DNA of 60,000 bases from Tubiluchus corallicola (lineage: Eukaryota; Priapulida; Priapulimorpha; Priapulimorphida; Tubiluchidae): the NCBI GenBank assembly GCA_030141605.1, contig JAQGDQ010000002.1, forward strand, positions 560,001-620,000. Direction: 5' to 3'. Below are positions 35,721 through 47,125 of this stretch, one piece after another (the stretch's first letter is position 1; each line of letters opens with the position of its first letter). Made by a program: the position numbers and the translations under genes. The notes under the pieces were generated by a model. The model did no database searches. It was not told the origin of the DNA and saw only the letters and a program-made list of their open reading frames with translations.

Positions 35721-36017
35721 TATCAATATTGTTACATCATACTGTAATATTATGTTTGATACACTATCGTTATCATAAAAGAATAATTGTAGTGAAGTGG
35801 GCGAGAGAAGCAAAGACACATGAACAAGATAAAAAAGGAACTGACATGTGAACAAAAAAAAACAGGGAGAAAGGTTAGATCACACACAAGAACGGAAGAA
35901 GGACGTGTTATGTAAACCAAATAGTCCTATATCCTTGCCACGCATACGTGCTGCAATAACATTTCTAAGGGATGCTGCAATATCCATTCAGATCAGATTA
36001 CTGCGTGGTACCTAGCT

Positions 36018-36880
36018 GGCACTCTATTAGAATCCAGGTCCCGCTTGATTTTTGCTGAGCGATCGCCTATTTCGATATGATTGCTTAGCGATATAGCGCA
36101 TTATAACGATCTGCTCTGCGCATACGATAGGATGGTTGATCAGCCCGAGTTTCACTTGTAGGAGAATAAGTTAATTAAATAATACTATTAATAGAATATA
36201 GAAGTCTATTAAGTTTACCATTTGTTTTTATAAAAAACAAAAAATATAATTTTTGATGCATTTGATCATATAAAATGTATTTTAATCTGAATAAATAATT
36301 AAATAACTACATACAGTATTAAGCATTTTTGTTTCCAGAAGTTTGTTCAGGCTGAAATAGCTAATTTTTCATAATAACAATTAATATTATTGCCATTATT
36401 AATAATAACTAAGCGCAGTTAGATTTTAATTACCACAGAGTAATTTAATAATAATAATAATTTCATTTACGTACCTTTGAACTATTCATACCTAATTTTT
36501 AACGTTTTTCATTTTTAGCCTCGCGTGTTGTCTGGCACAGCAGGTTGTTTACATTAAATTTTAAACGAGCCGGGGGTGGACTGAACGTATACATAACAAG
36601 TAAATTTACATTGACAGAGGCGACGAAAAAAACGTTAATACCCAAATTTTTCTTGTTAAATTTTAGTCAAGGGTGGGCTGGATGCATATTAAAATTATTA
36701 TTACAGCAATTTAATTAGGTTAACAAAGACAACGGGAAAATGTGTAAGCTTTTGAGTGGATGGTATAATATTTTTATTTTACCATGAGAGCAGTGCACAT
36801 CATCATGTTGCGCTAAGCTATCATATCGATTAGGTTATCGCTCGGGGAAAATCGACCGGGACCTGGATTCTAATAGTGCC
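36018..36880. mobile_element. 863-bp DNA transposon with long inverted ends and an exact 8-bp duplication
   Basis: The flanks ACCTAGCT (36010-36017) and ACCTAGCT (36881-36888) are identical. The ends form imperfect inverted repeats of about 80 bases: GGCACTCTATTAGAATCCAG on the left and, reverse-complemented on the right, GGCACTATTAGAATCCAGGT. The interior is AT-rich with no frame of note. An 8-bp duplication fits hAT, P or Merlin superfamilies; the GGCAC end does not identify which. Confidence 0.85.
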
Positions 36881-37204
36881 ACCTAGCTGACGAAGCCTGC
36901 TATTCAGTACCAGTTTCGAGTCAACCACTTACCACCAACAACCAAAATGACAGGTAAACGCAAAACCTAAATAACTTACTCCTAATACGCACCAAGCTAA
37001 TTTTTGAGTAATTTCTCAAAAAATACTTGTTCCACTTCTTTCGAGAAACTTAATTACAACTACTTTTGCTTTTGCCGCTTTCTTCTCTCTACAAGAACAG
37101 AAACCTTCGCTTCTGTGGAGTTTTACGTGAGTTTTACAGATAATTCTGTAAAGTCAAGGCAAAGCAAAAAAGTAGAAAAGAATACTAAGAGACTGTAGAC
37201 TGAC

Positions 37205-37570
37205 AGTGATTTGCGCTGAACATCGAACGTTCGAGTTCGAAACGAGTTTTTTAGTTCCAATTCGATTCGAACCTAAAATCATAAATTCGAATAATTCAGC
37301 ACTTCAGCCACATGTGCTCTTTATCATTAAAATGTTTGGAAAAGCAGCAATAGCACAATTTGGCTGCAGTTTCGTACAAAATTTTTAACAAACTAATAAT
37401 GGTTTTACTGCGGAACAAAATCAAGTAATGTGCATGATCTTTACTAGTTGTTTGAAAACTTGTTCGAAAATATTTCAAACTCAATTCTAATTCGATTCGG
37501 ATTCAAAATACTGAAATTTGGTTCAATTCGAAGTCGAAAGTCACAAATTCGATTCGGTTCGTGTAATAGG
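37205..37570. repeat. Region rich in TTCGA/ATTCGATTCGAA motifs
   Basis: Two clusters of self-complementary ATTCGAA-like words (about 37215-37300 and 37440-37565) surround an AT-rich middle, loosely inverted to one another. A small similar cluster is at 52425-52450. It may be a decayed MITE; ends and duplication are not clear. Confidence 0.4.
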
Positions 37571-38696
37571 GATCTGTAGGCGCTTTGTCATTGGAACGAT
37601 ACCTATTTACCTGAGCATCTGTTAGCTCGAAATCAGCTTATATTCCCTGTATAGATGGGATTCCACCCAGCTTCTGTAGCTTAGGCAGTTATAATAGGTG
37701 GTTTATTTATAGGCTCACCAGTTGACTTCATCAGCTAGCTAGTCAGTATAGGTTGAAACTAAAGCTAGAGTTAAGAGAGTTTAGGCAAAACACCAAGAAA
37801 ACTCAAAAGCAGGGTCGTTATCAGGGATTTGTTGTGGTTCTTATCATTGTCATTATTGTTATCATCACCATTATCAATATCAAGTGTTTATGAAGTGTAT
37901 ACCAAGGGAAAAATGAGTTTGACCATACTATATTGTTGAGAAGTAAAGCTATCATATATTTTGCGCCCAGATCGCAGATATAGCGTATGAACGTGTGGAT
38001 GTTCCTATGGCTTGAAATTTGATTGCTCAATTATACTTTTATTTCGTTTGTACTTATTGTTTTTGGTCCCCATTATTTTGTTAATTCTTTATTATTGTAT
38101 TTTAGTGAGCTTTTATATAATCAACTTTAAGTGTTGCATTCGAGATTCTCGTTGCTGGGTAATCCAAAATGGCGGCTTCCATGTATACTGGTATCTGTAG
38201 ATTGTCTTCGTAAGTTTTTCTTGTTCATGGGTGTATCTCCGTCAGAACAGTGTTTCCACTAATTAGTTCTCAAGGTCTACAGTCTCGTACGCCTTTGCTC
38301 GAGAGTAGAAATCAAAGTTGGATCCAAATCAATGCCAAGATGAGAGTAGCATACTGGGCTGACCATACATCAGACGCATGTTCCAGAATATGTCGAACAA
38401 CAGCTTAAAACATATAAGGCTATAAGCCTTTTTATTTGTTCGTGTGTATTCTTCGTCTACTTCTATTATTAATGTAAAAATTCCCCAGATACAACTTTTC
38501 AAAACACCTCGCTTGTAAAAATATAACTATAAGTATAAGTTCACATCCTCACCCATCTACCTCACCATTATACACATATAGCTGTATAATACCACACGTA
38601 CAGCTCCATACGTTCTTGATTTAATTATACATTAAAGGAAAGGTCTACCGGATTTAAAGGAAAGTTATTGGAAGGAAGCTAAAGGAAAGGAAGGTT

Positions 38697-39828
38697 CACA
38701 ACTTTAATTTTAATGAATTTGCTGAACAAGTTTGGGTAGAAGTGAGCACTACACGGAACTGCAAATATATAATAGAATGTATACAAAAGTCCTACTTCTA
38801 ATTCAGATAACAACAGATTACTATTGAGCCTATTAGAACATACATCAAAATATGCAAAATTCAACTTGTTGATTATGGATGATTTTAATTTTGCAAGACT
38901 GATAGTTGAACATTGGTGCTCAGTGACTCTGTTTGATTTGTGTGACACATCTATAGAATCACAATTTATAAATGTTGTGTACAATAATTTGCTCTACCAA
39001 CATGTGTTATGTAATACCCGATATAGACGAGGTCAATCTCCCAGCTGCCTAGATCTTGTTTTCAGCAACAATCCAGAATTAATTTATGAGGTTAAAACAC
39101 TTGTGCCATTAGGAAAGAGTGACCATTGTATGATAAACTTTTTTGTGTGTGCCAAACAGCATGGACTTAAAGCTCAAACAGGCAAACTAAACTATTTTAA
39201 AGCAAATTATGAACTTATACACAAACACTTGGCTCGCATCAGCTGGTCCACTTTATTACAAGATAACTCTGTAGAAAAAGCTTGGAGCGTCTTTGCATCT
39301 AAATATCATGAGAGTATAAAAACCAACACTCCTGTTAACAAGTCAAGTACAACTGGCAAGTTTGAACCTGCTTGGATCACTAAACAGTTATTAGCAGCAA
39401 TCAAACTGAAAAAAGCTAAGTGGCGAATTTATGAAGTAAAGAAGGATGCTGAAAGTTATCAACGTTATGTGCAACAAAGAAACTGAACAACTCAGATCGT
39501 GCGCAATGCAAAGAAGAATTGTGAGAGAACCTTGGTTGAGTGTGTACGAGAAAGACCAAAGCAATTCTGGGCATATGTAAATCAGAATCTAAATAAACGG
39601 GATATAGTTCCAACACTGAATAACAATGGTGTAGAAATCAGCAAGGATTTTGATAAGGCAGAGCTTTTAAATCAGTATTTTGCAAGTGTGTTTACTGATG
39701 AGGAAGAAGTTAATGTACGATTTGCCAGCCGAACAGAAAACTGTAAGTCATATAAGCATTGCTGCGATGTCCTCAACAATTTCTTTGAGGGGGATTTTAT
39801 GCATTCAGCAGTCAGTCGCTTTAAATGA
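38697..39828 (+). pseudogene. Broken non-LTR retrotransposon: endonuclease and linker, no reverse transcriptase
   Basis: Translated pieces show an AP-endonuclease-like region: FNEFAEQVWVEV, then a YRSP-type region, then MDDFNF, SCLDLVFSN and PLGKSDH, in the order seen in CR1/Jockey-type elements. The following part (AWITKQLLAAIKLKKAKWRI, KQFWAYVNQNLNKRD, LNQYFASVFTDE) is the linker before the polymerase. There is a frameshift near 38790 and an in-frame TGA at 39484-39486, after which the same frame continues to 39828. The polymerase core is missing. It cannot encode a working protein. Confidence 0.85.
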
Positions 39829-40382
39829 TACACTTATACTATTTACAATAGTGAAAAACCTAGCCATCTAGGCTTAGTGGATTGACTGTTTATACCAATT
39901 TTAAACACGTTATAAACTGTGTCACAATATAATGTAAATAAACTGCAAAATGGCTGCTTGTGCACCTTGCAAAGCTCTCAGCTACTTCCTCTAACCTAGT
40001 GTGGTATGTGGAAAAATAAAAGTTCAAAGTTTATGAGCAAGTAACTACATCAACATAGGAAAAATTGTAAGAAAAAGGATCAGAGTGGGCTGCAGTAACT
40101 ACAGATGGAATAAATATTAACTGACACTGTATAAAGGCTGTAGTTAACAATGAGATTGGTATTTAAAGTGTGTGAGGATGTCACACATGAATGCAAAAGT
40201 AATGTGAGTCACTACAGATGTTTATATTTTGAATCACAAAGTTGTTCTTATTGTTCATGTATGCTATCTACAATGCATGGAAACCTATTATAATATGACA
40301 ACACATAGTTCAGAATTCAGCTAAATCAGGCCCTGCAATTCTGTATTCAGTTTACTTTCTCATTTTTCTAGGCACTAGCAGT
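39829..40382. other. Short intergenic stretch before the F-box gene
   Basis: It probably includes a 5' untranslated exon junction of the F-box gene: CATTTTTCTAG ends 11 bases before its ATG. No other structure is seen. Confidence 0.45.
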
Positions 40383-42734
40383 ATGCCAAAAGTACAAGCA
40401 AAATGTTCAAAGACTGTTTTCAAAAAATCTCAGGGATCGATCACAAAAAATGAAGTCTGCTACATCAGTTATGTTCCTGACTCTATTCTGCTATTGATTT
40501 TCTACTTTCTTGATGCCGCTGACATATGCAGAGCTTCCAGGTTGGTATCTTTATCACACATATATCTGTGACATATATGTCACATCACACCAAAATTTCT
40601 GTATGGTAGTAGATATAATTTCTGCTTTTCCTGATACTAACGATGCTTTTACTCTTTCTTACGAAATTGACATAAAATTGACAAAACGGACTAAACTAGC
40701 ACATTTTTTTAAACTTATAAAATTGCTGCGGGTCATCAGAATGGGTCCATAAATTGTATGTCTCTGCTACTACCACTTACTCTTATTTTTTATGCACCCA
40801 ATTTTCAATTACATATTATCCTTTTTTATACAAATCTATTGGCGTACGAGGCTGGGGTCGAGGGTCGGAGGGAGTCAGTTGCCCTCCCAGAGCAAATGAA
40901 TTTTACATTTTAGGCCTAAAACTATTTATTTTCAGGGCAAATAAATGTATAGTAAAATTTCCAAATTTAATATTGAATATTAAAAAAATGCTGAAAATGC
41001 ACAAGAATAAAATTTGTAAGCCCTTAGGCTTTAAAGAATGCAAAAGTAAACTTACAATTTCATTTTTCTAAAAATTTTGACTAATTTCTGCTTGAAAAAT
41101 GAAAATATTCGTAAAGTTTTTCACAGCGTTTGTTTTTAGCATTAAATTTACACATGTTTGCATTCACTACAACATTTAACAATGCTGTTGTATCGTTTGG
41201 AACAGGAATTCCGATTAGAAAGAATTGTAAATTGTATTACTTCATTAAATAGTCGTCATTATCATCGGCTTAAATTTCGTTTAAAAAACACTTAAATCTT
41301 GTCGATGCATGTTGGTGGTTGCAAATGGGCCTCACAAGCTGAGCGCCTCTCTTTATCTAAATCTTGCGCTGAGTAGGCCTATAAATGTTGTGTTTTTTAG
41401 ACAATCTATATTCCTTATAAGTATATATGTACCCGGCTGTTTGCACATATTTGGAAATGATACAGGCTATGCCAAGTTAGAAAATTTTTGGGGCAAATTC
41501 CTTCTGGCCCCCTTGTGAGACTTCTTCTCGTATGCCTATGTACAAATCATACCCAGACAAAGGTTATGGCCACTCATGGTAATGAGTTACAGTAAGAACA
41601 GTAAAATTTAAGAATGTACATCCACAGAAATAGAAGTTTGGTAACTCATTTGCTAGTGATAGAAGAAAGTCATCTTTATGAGTGTCTTTTTTTTTCTTCT
41701 TTAGGGTCTGTAAACGTTGGAATCATATCTCTTATGATGTTTCGCTGTGGCGACGAGTCTGCATTAAAAACCTTAAGAAGCTAAAGCAAGTTACTTCCTT
41801 TGTACGAACTCGAGTAGGCTTAAAGGTGCAGTTGACAAATTTGCATATCTCAGGGTATTATAGCGCTTTACACAAGCCTGAACCTTATGCATTAACTTTA
41901 TCAATTGCTCCTGTTAGAAGACTTGCATCACAATGTCCTAATCTTACAAGCTTACATTTACATCGCATCAATCTCAAAAATGTTACATTTTCCTCTTTTC
42001 CTGCTACTGTTCGCGAACTATGTCTGTTTAGTTGTGATGTGCCATTCAGGTGGTTTGTTCTTGCAGATGTGGCGGATTATAATGCTTTGACTAATCTGAC
42101 ATTGTTGGATATTAGTAATATAAGAGCTGTAAGAGATGAAGATATTAAATGTTTAACAAAGTACTGCAAATTGTTAGAAACACTAAGAATTGCCGGATGT
42201 TATCGATTGACTATTAGCAGCTTGCAGTCACCATTACGAAGACTGAAAAATTTAAAAGAATTTTCTGTAGATTTTGTTAGCTTGACAGAGTATGGCTTGG
42301 GAGGTTATATTCCCGTTCCCACGGGGCAAGAAAAGTTAGTTAAATTCCAGTTTGGCTCATTTAAGAGTAGGACACAGCCAATTGATTATAAACTTTGGAT
42401 GACACATGTAGTTAACAAAATGAGCAATTTAGAAACTCTTGTTATAATTGATTCTGGCTTGGCTTCAAGTGAAACTTTACTTACAGTCAGTGAACTAGCA
42501 AAACACCTTGACCAGTCTCGGTTAAAAAAGCTAAAGACTTTCCAGCTTCAAATATCTTGTTTTTGGGAAGACAAGAAACTTAACCATTTACTGAGGAAAC
42601 TGAAAAACCAATTTTGCGGAGATGGACTAAAATTTGAAATTTTAGACTTGGCAGATAAGTCTTGTGATCATGTTACTTGTGATCGGGAATCTCGTGACCC
42701 GTGTGATGTTGCCAACGAAAATTATGATTATTGA
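40383..42734 (+). CDS. FBXL12: F-box and leucine-rich repeat protein, FBXL12-like, two coding exons
   Basis: Exon 1 is 40383-40540 and exon 2 is 41705-42734; the join makes an AGG codon and the protein has 395 aa (human FBXL12 is about 326). The F-box spans the intron: YVPDSILLLIFYFLDAADIC then VCKRWNHISYDVSLWRRV. About ten irregular leucine-rich repeats follow (QCPNLTSLHLHRINL, NLTLLDISNI, LLETLRIAGC), with a charged, cysteine-containing tail. The position after F-box, the CPNL segment and the RDE...LTK segment match FBXL12. It would be a substrate receptor of SCF ubiquitin ligases through SKP1. The donor is the weak GTTGGT. An acceptor-like TTTCTAG just upstream suggests a 5' untranslated exon. 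FBXL12 versus another small FBXL is not certain. Confidence 0.75.
40841..41536. mobile_element. Possible MITE in the F-box gene intron
   Basis: GGCGTACGAG at 40841 is mirrored by CTCGTATGCC ending at 41536, giving 10-base near-perfect inverted ends about 700 bases apart. The similarity fades inward and no clear target duplication is seen, so this is tentative. Confidence 0.35.
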
Positions 42735-43159
42735 CTTCAAATGTTCATAGGTATTTGACAATTCACTTACTTTAAGTAGCCTAATTTACTTGTTATCCTA
42801 AATTGAAACTATGTTCATAGTTTTGTAACTATCTATAATTGAGAACAATTTTGAACATATTATTCCTGGAGAGACCTATAAATTTGTGAATGTTGTGACA
42901 CATACCTATAGTATTCTAAGTGAAATAGTGGTGAGCTGTGAATCTAGTAAAAAATTTTCCTATACCTGGGCTATATGTCCATTTCTTTTCTGTTAACTTT
43001 TTGAACTGTTACTATTTTATTGCTTATAGCTTGTGTGTAAATATTTTTGATCTGAATAATGACGAACGCCAATTAGCTGTAATTTTGACTTCACATGTTA
43101 TTTACATAGTCGTTGATGAGGTATTTTCATTAAATAAGTCAATTCGATGTAAGTGAGGC

Positions 43160-43165
43160 AATAAA
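43160..43165 (+). terminator. Candidate poly(A) signal AATAAA of the F-box gene
   Basis: AATAAA lies about 425 bases after the F-box gene stop; a second AATAAA follows near 43242. Either could end the transcript. Confidence 0.35.
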
Positions 43166-44149
43166 TTAATCGGTAATTCATGATATATGTACACATGCTT
43201 TTGTGTTATGGAGTATGGATCAGTTGTAAATTGTTTCAGAAATAAACTGAGTTACCAAAGATAATTAACTAAATCAAGTGTAATATATAAGTAACTCTTT
43301 TATTAACATAGTTTAAACTTGATTAACCAAATCGCATAAAACTCATGGCAATAGGCTAGCTGTAGTTATTATCTTATTACATATCAGTTTAGCTATCGCT
43401 AGCGGAAGAACTACAGTACAAGTCAGTACAAGCAAGGAAGTACATCATCAGTTTAACAACATCAATTTTGTTTGCTATTTCTGTTTTATGCAGTTTGCAG
43501 AAAGTGCTAAAATACTATCATTGTAAATAACATAGTTTGTTAGTTTTCAGCAGAAGATTTTCCTGAATTGATTTACAAAGATGAGTTAACTTTTTTGTTG
43601 CATTTTGTTCCAGAATTTGGAAACTGTACTAATAAAATATCTCTTTGTTTGAATCTAGGTAGCGATTTCTTGTTTTCATGACTAGTTTTTTTCTGTTTGT
43701 AGATGTCTAGAGAACTACTCGATTATGACATCTTTATATTGCCATAACTTTGCTCCCAGAAATCAGAAAATTATTTAGTTATATAGAGAACTAGAGTTGG
43801 ATATTTGAATGGGAAATGTTGTATCTCCTCATTAATCCTATTTAAACATTTCAAGATAGTGCTTTCTTATACTAAGTGCACCTTATAGGAATTTGTTGCT
43901 GCAAGTTTTTCTATTGATTAATGACAGTTATATGAATTAGAAAAATGGTATGTTTGCTTATGTTTCCTATTGAGCAATTTTATATTTCCGTACATTTTTG
44001 CAGCTGTTGTTGGGCTTCTGTGAGCAAAGCTTTTCAGTACATATTATTTAGTGTAGACCTTAGTTTTTGGTCGAGGGGTTAGACCCAAATCACTACTTTC
44101 TGGATGTTGTTATTGGTCTTGTTACCAAGGGAGGACATTTTGAAAAAAG

Positions 44150-44690
44150 CATAAGACTTCATGAATTTGCAATGGATAATCATGAAACTTCACGAATGTA
44201 CTAGAACCAATTCCGCTTCGACTGACAGAGTCGAATTGAAACATAATACATGGCAACAAAAACATTATTTTAGAAAAAATCCTAAGGCTTTACCAGTTCA
44301 CAATGTATCATCATAAAACTTTATAGAAATATACTATAATAAATTTCTCATAGATTGATGAAGTCGGATTTTCGTTCTGCTGAGATGGCGGCGAGAACAT
44401 AATTTTTGAAAAAACATAAAGCTCGCCAATTTGCAATAGATCATCATGAAATTTATAGAAATATACCAGAACAAATTCTGCATAGGTTGACGAAGACAGA
44501 CTTTTGGACTACCATGTTGAATTCTAGATGCCAGCAATAACATCATTCTAGAGAAAAGCCTATGGCTCTATCAATTTGCAATGGATCATCATGGAACCCA
44601 CAGGAATATACTAGAATGAATTCTGCATCGATTGACAGAGTCAGATTTTAGATTTGCCATCTTAAATTCAAGATGGCGGCATTGACATCA
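44150..44690. repeat. Diverged tandem repeat, about four units of 131-143 bases
   Basis: Each unit contains TTTGCAATGGATCATCATGA, then TAGAAATATACTAGAA, then an ATTGACAGAGTC-like piece and an AAGATGGCGGC-like piece. The first phrase recurs near 44163, 44294, 44431 and 44574. The units differ considerably, so the array is old. Confidence 0.75.
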
Positions 44691-45684
44691 TTTGTATTCC
44701 ACGATCTTGAATTCAGCAAATCCCTCAACCTATAATTCGAGTCATACTTGTTTAACCAAGGCAACTCTAACATACCTTATGCCGAATATCAACAAACTTT
44801 GTTCTGATTTATATTTGTCATACCTGTACAGCCTGAGTGGAGAACCTATGCTTATTTGAGTGGGTTGCGAGTTTATTTGGCTAGATGAAAGACTACTTTG
44901 TGAGTTTGGTAAATTTGCTGTGATTATTATTTGCCAAACTATGGTATGAAAACCGTGTAAAATTAGATACACAGCATTATGTATATTAAAACACAGTAAT
45001 GAAATTATAAAATCATTTTATATAATGACAGAGCTAAAATCGATCTAATATTCTGTTTAACTGTTCAGTTTGAGTTAACAATTATGTAACATATTTATTG
45101 TTAGGTATTATTCTTGAGCATGATATTACAACACAACTTAAAGCGAGAGAACACATTTTGCACCCAGTTCGAACCTTTATATCATTGTACGTTTAGTCAA
45201 AATTGTAACCTTTGTTTAAAAATTCTCTGCATTCACCGCATTGTGCACTGACATTGATTGTTTCTCTTGAAAGTGCTTTTGAGAAAACATTGTGAGAAAT
45301 CAGGATTGATCATTATTTCAAAGTTCATATTTTGACCAGCTTAATTGCTTAATAGAATTCAGAGTAAACAGTAAATTATTACATTGTTTCTGCAACTATA
45401 AATTACATACTTCTGTCAATATTCATATGATGAAATAAGCTCAGGGTGTGTGCTCTCTAAATGATCGGATCACTGTTTATTGTCAAAATAATTGTTTTTT
45501 TAGCGACAGCTCAGGTCCTGGACAGCAAACATATTTTGGTCTTACGTTAGCCTAACTACTCTTTTAGGCTAATTATTTTCTTCATATTTTGAGTTACAAT
45601 AGAGTAATCAGTTTTTACTATTAATGTTAAAATGAGCTGTACAAAGTATAGTAAATTTTTACACATATCTAAACCTGATAATAT

Positions 45685-45785
45685 ATACATCACAAAATCT
45701 GATAATTATAACCAGTAATCTGATAATTATAACTTAGTGCATGACCAGTCATCTGATAATTATAACTTAGTGCATGACCAGTAAG
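45685..45785. repeat. Short tandem repeat with ATCTGATAATTATAA
   Basis: ATCTGATAATTATAA occurs three times in a row; the last two copies are followed by CTTAGTGCATGACCAGT. Confidence 0.8.
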
Positions 45786-46653
45786 CAATCTCTAAAGGCA
45801 ACAGCGATATTTCTTGAGATAAGTTGACTTAATATTGTTGTGCGACTAGGTGTGTGTGAAATGTTTCTATACATGTTTGTAAGATGTGTATAATTCAGAT
45901 AGTTAATTCTGATATGCAGCACAAACTTTTTGTGGCAAAAATAATGGCAGTTTCTAAGACTGCAATAATTATTGCATCTATATTTACTTTTATTACTAAC
46001 TTCTTGTATTTTACCTTTAATGTCAAATGAAAATACATATTGTAAGTGTCATATTTTTGAATAGAATTTAATTTTATACATCTTGCATAAATATTAAATC
46101 ATCCTCTTAAACTATATTGAGCCATCAAGTTCATGTGAGGCTCATATTTAAAAGAACATTCCTCATAGTACTGAGAACAGTAGTCTAAAAACAATTCTGC
46201 TGCTTAGTCTCTTTCTTAACTTTCCTTTGCAACTGGTGTAGGAAATAAATTACAGTACGTAAATTACAATCGGGGTTTTGTTAATAGTTTTGTCCAACTG
46301 CCATTTGTTCGCTACCAGCATCTTGACATACACAGTTGTTTTTGTAGTTTTTGTTATCTTTTGCTACCTACTGGCAAAAACACTATTAGCATAACCAGCT
46401 GTGTATTTAACCGTTTGGTAACTGATGGTTAGTGAATACTGCAGTTAAAAAACCCTTTCACTTGTCTCATGGTTACAGTCAGCATTTATTTAAAAGGAAG
46501 TTTGAACAAATCAAAGTCATACAACAAGACTAACATTTAGAAAATGCATCTCGTGAAACTAAAAACATACTAAAAAATGAGATTATTTTTGCTATAAACT
46601 GACTGCCAAAGTGTTTAAAACAAATATACGTCAACTTTCTACAGTTTACAATC

Positions 46654-46659
46654 TTTATT
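46654..46659 (-). terminator. Candidate poly(A) signal of FZR1
   Basis: TTTATT on the plus strand reads AATAAA on the minus strand, about 470 bases after the FZR1 stop. It is the first such hexamer I noticed downstream. Confidence 0.35.
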
Positions 46660-47125
46660 TGTTTTCGTGGGAACAATTTAGAAATCAAATTTGCTTAGAC
46701 AAGTCTTTGTAAAGCTCAACAACATTTATATGCAATATCATTAAAAAGTTCTTACTGTTTATGTTTCCCTAAAAGTATTAAGATTTATACAAGACTTGCA
46801 TGCATAAATGTCAACAACCTTTTTCAGAATAATAAGAGTTATGTACTAAATAAACATTAGTATTTCAGATTGTGTAATACAAAACAGACAGCCACGATTT
46901 TCGAGATCAGTCTCTCGAGGAAGTCAAAGCAATTTCTAAACAAATTAACTGTGGTGAGCAATAAAAAAAATTGTAAATGTTCTAGCACAACTGCAATTCA
47001 CTATACATTGCAATCAAATTTTATGAAATAACAAAGTAAAATCATGATACATAGTTAAATACTCTGTAAATAAAACAAAAAAAAAACAACATTCATTAAT
47101 CAGATGTACACATATAATACAAAAA

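Larger units (their letters stand above)
42735..47125. other. Intergenic region between the F-box gene and FZR1
   Basis: This should hold the 3' UTRs of two convergent genes. I found no gene. Two tandem repeats are listed separately (44150-44690 and 45685-45785). The rest is AT-rich unique-looking sequence. Confidence 0.5.
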
